A stretch of DNA of 64,000 bases from Serpula lacrymans var. lacrymans S7.9 (Eukaryota; Basidiomycota; Agaricomycetes; Boletales; Serpulaceae). The notes beneath the pieces are model-generated. The model was not told the DNA's origin. It saw only the letters and a list, made by a program, of their open reading frames with translations, and searched no databases. The stretch is from assembly GCF_000218685.1 (NCBI RefSeq), contig NW_006763290.1, positions 1,111,329-1,175,328 of the forward strand, given 5' to 3'. Both the position numbers and the translations under genes were made by a program. This document shows positions 12,673-23,304 of this stretch, piece by piece (the stretch's first letter is position 1; every line of letters begins with the position of its first letter).

Positions 12673-12891
12673 ACCCGGTCTCTGCCGAAGCAGCCATTGT
12701 TCTCCATGGAGCATAGCCACCACTCCATGGAGTAACCATTGCTCTCCTAGGAGCACAATTCTACTCCTAGGAGTCATTATACTGTAGCAAGTAGCACCTC
12801 CGACTATAAGTAGTAGGGGATTTAGTATAGGAATACCTCAGCCGTTTCTATAGCCTCTCGGGCAACGGCTGAGTTTCACTTAGTTTTATTA
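12657..12891 (+). repeat. 3' LTR of copia element 1 (short form)
   Basis: 235 bp, same start and end as the 5' LTR but lacking 107 bp. Only one copy of the GTTTCTATAGCCTCT block remains (about 12844), as expected if the segment was lost between the two direct repeats. Confidence 0.88.
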
Positions 12892-13588
12892 GGAGCTGCA
12901 TCTCAAAGTTTTTCAATTTTCTGTTTTGCAGAACCTCCAATCCAACTGCAAAGTCATTTTGCGCTGTAAAACCCAAGTCCCTCCCTGGCCAATATTTATG
13001 TACTTCCCCTTCACTTAGTTTCTTTATCATGGCTTGTAGCTCATTATTATTCTCCTTTGTGCCACAGTTTTTTGTTCATGGATGCAATGACACTGCCTCC
13101 TCCTTTGCGTTGTTTAACCGGATGAAGAAGACCACATGCATGGAAGTCACCCATTGATAGTAAGTGTTGCTAATCTCCTTGCCATTATGCTGAACCACTT
13201 CCTCAAGCCAGAAATTGAGATGCTCTTGTAGCAAATCAAGTTCTATAAAACAGCCAGGTATGCCATGGAGGTTAACTAGCCAATTGCTGAAGACTAGCAC
13301 AACAAACTCTGGGTGAAACTCCCAGATGAAATTGCAATAGAGCTGAAGTAAGTATTGTAAATAACAAGGATTATGTGCCCCTGAGAAGGTAGAAATCCAT
13401 ATTTTAAGAATTTCCCAGGACATTCTGGTGTCTCCAGTTGTGATTGTGTTACAGACTTCATGCCATAGTAGGGCATGGTATTTTGAAGAAACAGGCACTT
13501 CAGGCACCCCCAGAAGCCTAGCATTTAGGTTGATCACCCATTGTACATCTATCCACCAAAGAGGTGGATTTCCTCTAGTCTGTTCCAT
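12892..13588 (-). pseudogene. DUF6589-like protein fragment (copy 1)
   Basis: Reads from 13588 down to the LTR edge. Motifs include GDTRMSWEILKIW, NWLVNLHGIPGCFIELDLLQ followed by EHLNFWLEE, and in a second frame EVHKYWPGRDLGFTAQNDFA followed by VGLEVLQ. These match the C-terminal half of DUF6589, a fungal domain of unknown function found in many basidiomycete copies. The 3' end is cut at the 3' LTR of copia element 1, and a frame change separates the two blocks. The closest relative in the window is copy 2 at 20040-20989. Function is unknown, and the family assignment is from memory. Confidence 0.65.
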
Positions 13589-13589
13589 T

Positions 13590-13672
13590 GGATACTACAC
13601 GGTATGGTCCCGGACATCACCTAAATGGGACATCCCATTATTTGGGATGGTCCCAGTGGGATGATCCTAGTA
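13590..13672. repeat. GGGATGGTCCCA motif cluster (left)
   Basis: Short repeats of TGGGACATCCCA, GGGATGGTCCCA and GGGATGATCC lie just upstream of the DUF6589 copy 1 start. Their reverse complements recur at 14278-14410, so the two clusters are loosely inverted around ~600 bp. Confidence 0.45.
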
Positions 13673-14277
13673 CTTGACGAGTTCCAATTACCACCACATA
13701 CAACTATTTTGACAGGATAGATAATACCATTTCACTACACTATACACTTTAAAGTCTTGTTTGTTGAAGTGCTAATAGATATCTTGCCACATGCATAGAG
13801 TATAAATATAACTAATAATGATATATCATACTGGGTATAATTGTGGCTCTAAGAAGGAATAGTGTGCTTCAAAGTGTTACATATCAGTGACTGCCAAAGG
13901 ATACATGACATAATCATGGAATTGAGAATAAGACAAGTATAAACAGTATTGCTGATACAACAACCACCAAACTATTTAATCCTTGGAATATTTGCAGAGA
14001 CATTGCAAACATGCTGAAATTTGAATATATATTTTTATAGAATGTTAAATTTTTCAATGTGGGTTTAATGTGTTGTTGAATGATGAATGAAAAAGTCACA
14101 TAGAAACTTAGAATATATTTGATTATGTGTGCTTAGCAATGCCTAGCCTTATCCTTTTGGTACTGTATTGTAGAAATCAAAAGTGGAGGGTATACCATCA
14201 TCATAGAAAAGCTAATTGTCAACTCAGTTTTTGCAGAAAAATCATTTCTTTAAAGGAGTATGACAACTATCCCAGTT
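13673..14277. other. AT-rich spacer, no gene seen
   Basis: No open frame with a recognisable product. It lies between the two inverted GGGACCATCCCA clusters. Confidence 0.4.
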
Positions 14278-14410
14278 AACATATGGGATCATCCCATGAT
14301 CACTTTGGGGCCATCCCATGTCCACTGTGGAACCATCCTAGCCTACACACAGAATATCCTATGACCACTGTGGGACCATCCCAGCCTACACATGGGACCA
14401 GCCCATATAG
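14278..14410. repeat. GGGACCATCCCA motif cluster (right)
   Basis: Degenerate repeats such as GGATCATCCCATGATCAC, GGGGCCATCCCATGTCCACT and GGGACCATCCCAGCCTACAC, with a spacing of about 25-35 bp. They are in inverted orientation relative to the cluster at 13590-13672. Confidence 0.5.
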
Positions 14411-14499
14411 TTAGAATTGTCCATCTAAGACAAAGCATTAATACCTGATAATATTACTGTATAGATGGGGCCAGCGGAGTCTGGCAGAGTGGGCCAGTT

Positions 14500-15000
14500 G
14501 GGCCATGTTCAATGTAATAATATAGGGCCCATGTAAGATAAACTGGCTGGGTCAAAGCACACCCATCTAGGACGGTCTGGCTGGGTTTGTCCATGCCTGT
14601 CTAGGATGACCCGGCTTGATGGCTGAATAATTCCTCATCTAGGACAACCCGGCTGGCTGGATAGAAAATTCCTGGGCCCATCTAAAATGACCTGGGGGGA
14701 TCAGAGCACACCCATCTAGAACAGCCCAGCTGGGTCTGTCCATGCCCATCTGAGACGACCCGACTGGATAGATCAATAATCTCTTGTTTATAACGGCCCG
14801 GCTGGATGGCTGAATAATTCCTCATTTAAGACAGCCCAGCTGGGTCTGGTCATTCCCATCTGAGACGACCTAGATGGATAGGTAAATAAACTCTTATCTA
14901 GGATGACCCAGCTGGGTGGATCCAAAATCCCCAGGCCCCATTTAGGACAACCCGGCTGGGGTCAATGATCTCTTGTTCAGAACAACCCAGCTGGATCAAA
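14500..15000. repeat. Degenerate minisatellite, core GACGACCCGGCTGGGT
   Basis: About 13 recognisable copies of a core such as GACCCGGCTGG, CAGCCCAGCTGGGTC or CAACCCGGCTGG, typically 35-40 bp apart and often preceded by CCCATCTAGGA or CCCATCTGAGA. The order suggests a higher-order unit (a GGTCTG…CATGCCCATCT version alternating with a TGAATAATTCCTCAT version). No protein frame runs through it. Confidence 0.75.
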
Positions 15001-15402
15001 TCATCCTTGTGGCCTATATTCCCAATTGCATCATGAGTGCAGATAGGACCCCAGGGTATCACAACAACACATTCTGACATCACATATAACACAGTATCAA
15101 CTGTAATGTATGTGTGCATGCATAGGATGATCAAAACACTGTTGTAGCTTGTGAAGGAAAGGCTCACCTGGCAGTGTGCCATCCCTTCTCTATCTGCCTT
15201 CTCCATCTCCAGAGGGAGTTCTGCATTGCACTTAAAATAACCCGAAAAATCTGATATTACTTTTTCAGGACTTACCTATCAATTATTTCCCATGCCATGA
15301 ATTGCAGCAGTATATCTGTAACAGGGAAGTGCACAGGCGCTCAAGCACATCCCATATTTGGATGTTGGCAGGACAATTGGCATCCATAGCGGGGTTTTGG
15401 CT
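15001..15402. other. No gene recognised
   Basis: Unremarkable sequence between the minisatellite and the long hairpin; the short open frames here have no recognisable product. Confidence 0.4.
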
Positions 15403-15468
15403 GGCAGTACGTCCCAGAATGGCAGGTGCTCAAGTACACGAGCACCTGCTATTCTGGGACGTACTGCC
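15403..15468. repeat. Long perfect-type hairpin, 29-bp arms
   Basis: The left arm 15403-15431 and right arm 15440-15468 are reverse complements with 28 of 29 positions paired (one A/G difference), separated by the 8-nt loop AAGTACAC. Read as RNA it would form a very stable stem. Because of it, both strands encode near-identical peptides here, such as AVRPRIAGARV and AVRPRMAGAQV. Confidence 0.9.
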
Positions 15469-15620
15469 AACTATCAAAAAATGAGATTATCTGTATCCAA
15501 CACTGAGTTATTGCTCCGTGTCCTTGACATGCATACTCACAACTTGGAGCTTCTGTTTTATTTGCTCAACAACAGCCAAAACTTACCACCAAACCTTGTC
15601 AATTTCTGCTCACATTTATC

Positions 15621-15756
15621 TGCACTGGTTGCTTATGGATCTTCAATGTCTTCAATGTCTTTAGTGCCCTCTATGGGTCAAGGTGATCTTGAACTTGCCT
15701 GCACTGGTTACTTATGGATTTTCAACATCTTCAGCGTTTTCTATGGGTCAAGGTGA
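15621..15756 (+). repeat. Diverged tandem duplication, ~79-bp offset
   Basis: TGCACTGGTT(G/A)CTTATGGAT at 15621 and 15700 starts two similar blocks that both end CTATGGGTCAAGGTGA (15686 and 15756). It lies at the start of the open frame that follows. Confidence 0.7.
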
Positions 15757-16830
15757 GCAAGCTTACTATCCTAGTATCCCTCAACAGGAGCTTTCCACCT
15801 GGGTGGCAAGTCAAAATATGATCTATTCTAGTGGCATAGAGAACTTAAATGGGACGCACCTGTGGGATGGCCTCCTGCCCTGGCAGTCTCTATGCCGGAA
15901 TTGGAACCCTGCTCTTCCTGCTTCCATAAATGCGCCCATCAATTTCTCCCTTTCCCCGCCTCATGCTTCCACATCCTTGCTTCCATTGCCCCTTATTTTC
16001 ACTCCTTCACAACAATCCATGTCCAGCTTCTCACTATCTCAGGTTGATATGGGATCACCACCTTTTCAGCATGTTGTTTCAAGGAGGACTAGTAGTCAAC
16101 ACCATTGGGATGAGAGGTGTTCGAGTGTCACAGCACCAACAGTATCAACAGCTAATGAACCTGCCAAGTCCAAACAGCTGCGTCCAAACAACTGTGTCCA
16201 AGGGGGTGTGTCTCATTTGCCTTGTCAAGGAGAGATGGTGGTGGTGTTTGGAGAAGACAAGCCAATCATTGGCTCAACTCTGGCAAAAATGTCAATACCA
16301 TCATCACAACTTTGGCATCTGCTCATTGGGATTCGGACATTCATAACCCCAGTGTTTGGATTGATAGTGTAAAGTCAGCAATGGAGGGGAGTGAGTGTCT
16401 GGATAAGAGCTTGGGTTCCATAGTGCAGAGGTGTAGAGGTATTAATGGGAAGGAAATTTGCATCAACTTTCTGTTGATGATAAACTACATGCAGCTAGTG
16501 ACAAAATGTCAGAGGTGAGTCATTTTGATATTCATTAGCATCTGATGAATTTAAACTAGTACACTACACTTTCTATAGCATTAAACTCTGTACCCAACAG
16601 TTTCTCAATGGTATCTACAATACAGAAGTTGCCCGTCTCCCAACAAAGCCTAGTAAATGAACTTTTCAAGACTGGCATTTGATTAGCAGTAAATTTGCTG
16701 CAATTTCCGGAGGCGGGTCAGTCTATATACTGATTCTGGTGGCAGGACTTGGTCTCAGGGTATCTATAGCCTGAATGGAGGGCACCCTGCCATGGGACTT
16801 GGCCAACCTTCTATGATCTCCCATCCCTGG
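15683..16830 (+). pseudogene. Unnamed basidiomycete protein fragment
   Basis: A 229-residue open frame (15683-16372) is Ser/Pro/Gln-rich and has no domain that I recognise. It is followed in other frames by NTIITTLASAHWDS (about 16285), KFAAISGGGSVYILILVAGL (about 16690) and MEGTLPWDLANLL (about 16774). The last two blocks resemble a repeated, unnamed family of hypothetical proteins seen in several mushroom genomes. The need to change frame and the TGA codons suggest either unannotated introns or decay. No function can be proposed. Confidence 0.25.
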
Positions 16831-16998
16831 TGAGTATGATCTGTACTATGGCAAAGGATATTGTTTGGCTAATATTTCAGTTAGGAACCACGGAGGGTAA
16901 TCTGATTATAGATCATATCATACACTATATCAGTCACATCTGTTTCCAATCAGTATGGCCTCCATGTTCTCCCCATCAACACTTTCAGAACACCATGT

Positions 16999-17319
16999 TA
17001 TTAAGTACAAATCTTAAAAGAAGTGTCTAGCCATTTGCTGAGAGCAATCAGGGACTGGAAACTAGAGTCCAATGTGGGTAACTATATTATTAGAGAGTAT
17101 GACAGGTATACAGTATCTAGAGTCCAATGTGAGTAGCTAAAAAATATGAAGTATTGGACTCTGTAGTACTGTCCAAAGTTTTGTAAACAAATGTAAACAA
17201 AGGAGCCACAGAGGCAAAATAATAGATAACACAACCAATACTAAATAATATAGGAATAGATAGGGGAAAGAATGAAAATAAGTAGAAAGCACTAAGGTGC
17301 AGAATCACCAAAATTAAAA
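16999..17319 (-). repeat. Solo LTR of the copia element 3 family (old)
   Basis: 321 bp that align end to end with the 320-bp LTRs at 24766-25085 and 30511-30830, but with many differences. It is flanked by catgt (16994-16998) and tatgt (17320-17324), a 5-bp target duplication with one C/T change. No internal sequence remains, so it is a solo LTR. Confidence 0.85.
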
Positions 17320-17937
17320 TATGTTGCTTGGGAGTTTGATTACACTGACATTGCATCTCTTGAAAGATTTTTTGACTCTGTGATTTTAAGTAAGTCACTT
17401 ATTCATTCTTGCATTCCATCATTGCCTGATTTTTTTCATACACAGCAATTTTACAATACACAATTGACATGCTCAACATTGGGTATCATGTTATGATAGG
17501 ACCATTGACACCAGCCTTCATTGACACCAGCCTAACTCACCTATTCCGCTCCATCAGCGTGGCTATGAGCTCCTTTTGCGAATGTCATTTTTCCTGCCTA
17601 GACTTTACAGCCCTCCTATCAGATTCACAACACTATTTGGAATCTTCAGAAGGTAACAGTGAAGATGAACAAGTTTCATATCTAATTATTCAGCAAAAAG
17701 GCACCAAAAAGGAGAAGATAGTCATACATACTGCGTATGACCAATTACTACCTCAAAATAAGCATTTCTAAGCAGAACATGATTGTCAAGCCAACAATAA
17801 CAATGTCTGGACGGAGTGTGAACAAGAGCATGCTGAGAAGTGCAACAGAGTTAATGATGTAGATGATTTGCAATGACAGGTATGTAATTCATCTTCAGTA
17901 TGCTATAATACATATAATAGCTCATTTGTTGTCAGCT
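17320..17937 (+). CDS. Hypothetical protein fragment, 3' end displaced
   Basis: An open frame at 17469-17771 (acidic tail with SSEGNSEDEQ) is followed by a second stretch 17775-17879 ending at a good donor (CAG/GTATGT at 17880) and an acceptor at 17931-17935, right before unit A. If the exchanged flanks of units A and B are rejoined, the exon continues into 37998 and below (minus strand). The family is not recognised; a single TAG at about 17860 interrupts the continuing frame. Confidence 0.25.
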
Positions 17938-17941
17938 CCGC

Positions 17942-19705
17942 TGTCATGCACCAAAGTTGATTGGTAGCATGGACAGGTGTCAATAACAAAGCAAATATTC
18001 AAAAAGACTCGCCTTTGTGCCACACAGGCACAGTGCCACGTGAAATAGCAATCCAGTCACGCTCACCTTTGCTTTTCCATTCGGTACTTTCCGCATTTCG
18101 GCATTTTGGCAAATTTTCACGTCGCCACTGGCTACACATTGCATTGCACCCTCATTTTTGTCGTTTCCTTCACTTCCCTTCCTTTGCCTAGCCCCACCAT
18201 GGGCCCCTTCCTCTCCTTTTTATTCTCACCTGATGGTCGTTTCTGGATCCCCATTCTAATACACCTTTTCGTCACCTCCACCCTCTTCCTCCTCATCTTA
18301 TTTGCACCCCCACCATTTCTGATGTCACCACTTCCTATCCGCTTTCATCGCTGATCCGTCGACTACCACGTGCCACTGCTGATATCAGCAAAGCCCCGGC
18401 AGCCGGTTCAAATAGGGCAACAGGTCCATCTTTATGACGTCAATCTACCATCATATACTATCAAAACATCGGTCGCTTGTCTTGCCTGGTTGGGGCGTGG
18501 GTGGGTAGTTTTTGAGCTGGAGAAGGTTCAACCCCTTGCGTCGCCCATATTCATTGCTGTCCCATTCACTTGGGTACACTTATCTTTTGTCCATCATCTT
18601 CGCTACAGCTACACCTACCACACGCTGCCTGGGACTCACTTGTTCCAAATTGGGACTACTCCTCTCCCTCCCTCGTTTGACCAGGTGGTTCAACACAACC
18701 AGTCCATTGGTGAGGCCATGGAACTGTTGGATTTGGACTAGGTGGTGGACCGGTGGCTCCAGTTTCTGTTTTTTCAGCAGAACATTCATTTACAGTGCGA
18801 TTATTTTTGATTTTTAAATCATTTTTATGGACACATATTTTTTAGAATGCCTGACTGACAATAAAGGAACTGTGTTGATACTGATAGTGTTTTGCCTTGC
18901 CCTTTTTTTACCTGTATCTTCCCATGACATCATGGTTTTCCTGCTCTCTTTTTGCTATTGGACTTTACTTTATGGCTGTACAAACCTGTGACATTACTCA
19001 CAGCATCCATTGTTCTATCCCTTTCTTTTCCTTTTTTTGACAATCTTATCCTGTACTACCTACACAGAATTCATCAGCGTACATTCCTTCCTTCATGTTC
19101 TTTCTCATTCTTTTTGCACAGCTATACTGTGCATAGCCTACTTTTCTTTTACTATATAAACCCCTGTATTTTACCTTGTAAAGAACAAGAACTCAAATCC
19201 AGACTTTTTCTCTAATCTCAAGTTCACTACTCACTACTACTTGTGATCCAGTGTGGTCACAACACTTCCCATTGCTACCACTGTTAACTGCTGTCATTGT
19301 CACTCGTCACTTTTCAAAAGTAATTGTCATCCCTTTCGATTAGAGTCCTTCTGAGCACTACAGTCTGTGCGTCAGGAGCCTGCTATTACTGGGAACTTTG
19401 TCACCTCCATCATATTGTCATTCTCAAACCTACCTTGTGCTACTATCAGCAAGGTAGTGCTCGTCTATACTCGCCACAAAGCCCCTATCTTTCTATATTC
19501 CAACTATCCCTCCTCCTCAAAACTCACACCCATACATCTCTGGGTTTTACTTTGAAGGATCCTCATACATACCACCCCACAAACAACCAGAGCACCCACT
19601 CTTCTAGGAGGCAAAGCCCATAAACAAGTTCCATGGAATCTGGGAGGATTGTGTGTTAGTTTGTTTTTGTGTGTGGTTTTCTAACAACAGTTCTCATCAT
19701 CAACA
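17942..19705 (+). repeat. 1764-bp LTR-like unit A
   Basis: Starts TGTCATGCACC and ends CATCATCAACA (TG…CA ends). A near-identical inverted copy, unit B, of exactly the same length lies at 38003-39766; by eye only a few bases differ. A TATA-like box (CTATATAAACCCC) at about 19151 followed by an AG-rich transcribed part fits an LTR promoter. No gag or pol adjoins it, so it looks like a long solo LTR. Left flank CCGC (17938-17941) and right flank CCGT (19706-19709) do not match each other. Confidence 0.8.
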
Positions 19706-19901
19706 CCGTTCACCATCTACTGTGCTCCCTGACTGTATTTTGGATATTTTCTCATCCAATATTAACCCAATACCTTCATGGGTGGTTGTGCCAAGTCAAG
19801 CACATATGGTGTCACCAATGACAATGTCATCTATTATCCTCAAACACATTGTGGACAGTTGTTCTGTGCAGGAGCCTTACAAGCAACAAAGAAAACAATG
19901 A
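19706..19901 (+). pseudogene. Displaced C-terminal exon of RecQ-like helicase 1
   Basis: An open stretch that starts exactly at the flank of unit A (SPSTVLPDCILDIFSSN…) and ends at TGA 19899-19901. Joined across the shared CCGT to the truncated end of helicase 1 (39771, minus strand), it continues the reading frame: …NAILAHR then SPSTVLPD. I interpret it as the tail of helicase 1, moved here by inversion of the intervening DNA. By itself it has no start codon outside unit A. Confidence 0.45.
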
Positions 19902-20039
19902 TACTAATGTAGTAAGTTTTTTGATAAAAAGCTTGTTATCCATTTTATTCCTCCACTGTGTTGCCTGACTGCCCATGTGCGAGATACTGGGGTGTTTTGG
20001 GCTCCTTAAGGTGACCACATTGTGGTACAAACTCCTTGC

Positions 20040-20989
20040 TCAGTACTTCAGCATCCCACTCATCTTCAATATCTTCCATGTCGTTGGTGTTGGGTATAGT
20101 ATGTGGCCCGTGTAGATATACTCCATCAACTCTACCAAGGTGTTGTAAAACATCTGATTCACTGGTGCTCTAGCTTGATGACCAACAAAAAGCTGGATAA
20201 TTGTATTTGTAGCCTCCCACCTTGCTTTGGTGTACGGCATTTCAAGCACGGTTGGTCACAGCTACTGTAATCCCAATATATCCAAGTGCGCAGTGGATCT
20301 TGCTACAAATGCTGCAAGTTTACCTTTTTTTTAAATGTTTAGCCCCTGCTCAAAATCATCAACAGCTTCAAAGCCTGACATCCAACCAGGAGTCAGGACA
20401 TGAACTTTATTGTCCCTTAGCCACTGCATGAGAGCACATAATTCTGAGTCCATATGTGGCAAACTGTGGCTTTTTGTGCATGGTTTGAGTGATACAGCTG
20501 CCTCTATTTCCTCTTGCAGTCGCAGGAATGACAAGATGTGCATGGACACCACCCATTAGTAGTAGGGGTCATCAAATTATTTTCCCTTGTGAACCACCAT
20601 CTCCTCCAACCAGAAGTTTAAATGTTCTTGCAGCAGGTCTAATTTTATAAAGCAACCAGGCAATCCATTAAGATTTGCTAACCAATTTTGAAACACCAAC
20701 CCTACTAGCGCCTGCAAACGTGAATATCCAAAGCTGTAAGGCAAAAATTATGAGTACTGTTACGCTGTAATTAGAAGCCATATACTAACCTTCAGAATTT
20801 CCCAGACTCTACTGGTGTCTCCATCGCCGATAGTGCATTGAACCTCCTGCCACCACAGAGCATTTCACATGAACAGGATAGCATTAGACAGTGCATTGTC
20901 TTTCTGCAAATCTTGTGCGGCTGTTGACACATCAGACAGGACCAATAAAGTTTCAGAATCAATGTCACTTCCTCGTGACCTGCCCTCAT
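20040..20989 (-). pseudogene. DUF6589-like protein fragment (copy 2)
   Basis: Minus-strand pieces: a GDGDTSRVWEILK block (near 20810), a NLNGLPGCFIKLDLLQEHLN block (about 20670-20610), MHILSFLRLQEEIEAAVSLK (20552 down), DNKVHVLTPGWMSGFEAVDD and, in another frame, a RWEATNTIIQLFVGHQARAP tail to about 20040. Same family and subtype as copy 1. It is broken by frame changes. It lies tail-to-tail with the displaced helicase exon at 19706-19901. Confidence 0.6.
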
Positions 20990-21207
20990 CAGCAGATTGA
21001 CTAGGACGTTGAGCCATGTTGAAGGCTCATGTTGTTGAATATATTTTGGAGAGCAAACCAGCTACATCCAACAAAGTGGAGAATGCTGGTATGTTTCCTT
21101 GTTCTGCAAGTTCTTGGAAATAATCAACCAGACCTTTACAGCCAGAGTGAAGTCTGAACAATAATGCAATGTATGTAATGCCTCTGCAACTAGTTTGTTA
21201 ACATAAC

Positions 21208-21700
21208 TTGCAACTAATGTCACCACACAGACTGTACTTTGGTCAGGCAGATTTGTTTGACTATTTTTGCAGGCTTGCAGAGCAAGATAAACTGCCCAAT
21301 TTTGAGGACTTAGAAGCCATTGCCTGTAAACTTCACCGCTCATATTCAAGTACCCATGGTTTATGTAAAGCTTTTGCAAGTACTGAATATCCAGAGCAAA
21401 GCTTAGTAGTTCCACTTGGAACACCATGGGCTGAGGATCCTGATAGTGTCAGGGCCACCTCTGACACCACACCACAGGAATCATCATTCAAAGGAGACTG
21501 TGTCCTTGCACAATTTATTGCATTTATACAAGACACACTCATATCTCATGAGGTAGCATTGGCAGTGGCAGAAGGTGATGTGGGCCGTGTGTATGAGATG
21601 GTCAAGGTACATTAATTACAATCCTTCCTTACCGTCTATTATAACAGCTTTTGTTTTCAGATTATGCTATTTACCAGCACAATAGGGATAAAGATGGTGG
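21208..21700 (+). pseudogene. DUF6589-like protein fragment (copy 3, N-terminal half)
   Basis: Open frame 21208-21615 with QADLFDYFCRLAEQDKLPNF, LAQFIAFIQDTLISHEVALA and VAEGDVGRVYEMVK, the middle of DUF6589. A likely intron (21607-21660) leads to QIMLFTS, where similarity stops. This is a different subtype from copies 1 and 2. Its 3' end abuts the 3' end of helicase 2 on the other strand. Confidence 0.6.
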
Positions 21701-23304
21701 GAGAGTGATAACTGTGAAAAATCTGCAATTTTGTGGATTTTGTTAATATGACTCAGAAGCTTTTTGATAGTATTATCCAGAATAAAAGCATCAGGTGGCA
21801 GCATGCCATATAATACTTCATCTGCATTACACCATAGTTCAAACCAAAATAACTGCAGACGCTGGATACCATGTTCCTGCATTTCCTTTGACAACCGAGC
21901 AAGACCAGCTATCCTTGACCTTGTATTGGTGGGTGGAGCAAGAGACATTGGTTCGGGGGTGCAGTTACTGCAGACACAGGTTTCTCAATGGGTAGGTGGG
22001 GGATTATGAGTGCATGTGCAACAAGTACAGGGTACATCTACTGACAGATTGTCATAGATGTCATTCTGCTCTCTAATCTTGCAAGAAGCTAGAATTACTT
22101 GAGCCATACTCTTGTTCATCGAGTCTGGTCCCATTTGCTTATTTGTTGTTTTTGTGCAATTACTGGTTGTTTTCCCCTCTATCACAGTTTTTGCAGTTGA
22201 GACAATGGTGCGTGATATATATATGATGCCCTGTGGGTAAGGAGAATTGGCTGCGACTGAGGATGTCATAATTTGAATCCTCCCAAGCTTTTGTAGCAGC
22301 TTGGCAGAATCATTTGGTTCACCAAAGATAACAACAAGCCTTATGTGTGGTGAGTTGAAGCCAACTGAGAGTGTGTCTGTAGCAATGATTATCTGAGCTG
22401 TGGGATCATTGTTGAGAAATCCAAGTGTCTCTTAATTGTACATCGACCAGTTTAATGAGTTATAAAGCCTGATCTTCTTTGTTGGCTGAGGATTATTCTT
22501 TGCCACTCTCCACAAGTGAGCTGTAACTCAAAAGCCAAAAGAGACTGTACAACAGAATATGATAACGCCAACACTACTCCCAAGGACCCAATCTAACTCT
22601 GGGAAGCTTGTACTTGCCATTCCAGACTGCATCTCACGGAAGATAATCTGTATATCACTACGCAAGTTGGACTGACAAATGAAGTGGTAATAGCCATCCT
22701 GTAACCCAAGAAATTTACACACACTCTGGGTTGGCCTACCTTTTTGTAGGGTGGCTGTAGTAGCCAGCAAAGGTGGCCTTGTCAAATTTTGTGCTTGGAG
22801 AGAACCAATCTGCTGATATGTGGGTCGTAATTGTTGGCCCCATGAATTTAGGAGGTGACTTTTATCTACTCCCATCATGGCTATTTGAGTGCTGAATATT
22901 TTGAAATCTATCAATTGTCCAAATCCATGACTTTTCAGTTGATCGGGTGATAGAATAATTATGGTTACTCCATTTTGAACTTCTTTGAACAGATCACGGC
23001 CACCCCTGTAGGCTGCTTCAACTGTATCTGCATTAATAGCAACAGCAGTAAGGTTTGCGCACTGCATCTTTCTTTCCTGAGTATAGGTTAATTTTAATAA
23101 TGGTGGTATGCCGGTGCACAAACAGAAGTGACGTACCAATAAGGGAAGGCCGTCAAGCCAGTTATTGATGTGACCAGGGGGATGATTCGCAGCTATATAA
23201 GACACAGCTGCATGAGGGATGGCAGGTATGGTAGGTGCAGCAGTGACAGCAGGTGAAGGCATGGCACAGTAAGTGCAGTAGGTGCAGGTATATTCCCACA
23301 GCAT
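21667..23304 (-). pseudogene. RecQ-like DEAD/DEAH helicase fragment (helicase 2)
   Basis: Superfamily 2 helicase pieces. After an intron at about 23072-23137 come NLTAVAINADTVEAAYRGGR (motif Ib region), TIIILSPDQLKSHGFGQLI, then VDKSHLLNSWGQQLRP, where motif II should read DEAH or DESH. The catalytic Glu is Lys here. PPLLATTATLQKG is motif III. Downstream, in shifting frames, are a DTLSVGFNSPHIRLVVI block (about 22380), QKLGRI (motif VI remnant) and a C-terminal MLPPDAFILDNTIKKLLSHI block (21667-21948). The Walker A part is missing, and the gene ends abruptly where old copia element 4 begins. Inactive. Confidence 0.7.

Larger units (their letters stand above)
7631..12891 (+). mobile_element. 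Ty1/copia retrotransposon, element 1 (defective)
   Basis: Complete outline of a copia element: 5' LTR 7631-7972, primer site at 7973, gag-pol region 8042-12672, purine tract before 12657, 3' LTR 12657-12891. The two LTRs differ by an internal 107-bp segment present only in the 5' copy. I could not find a perfect target-site duplication; the flanks are agcta on the left and ggagc on the right. The element lies between TUF1 and a DUF6589 fragment. A closely similar copy (element 2) lies inverted at 56767-61211. Confidence 0.9.

Noticed and set aside
13590..15000. CRISPR-like array.
   Set aside because: Repeat units are degenerate, spacers are not unique and evenly sized, and the genome is fungal.
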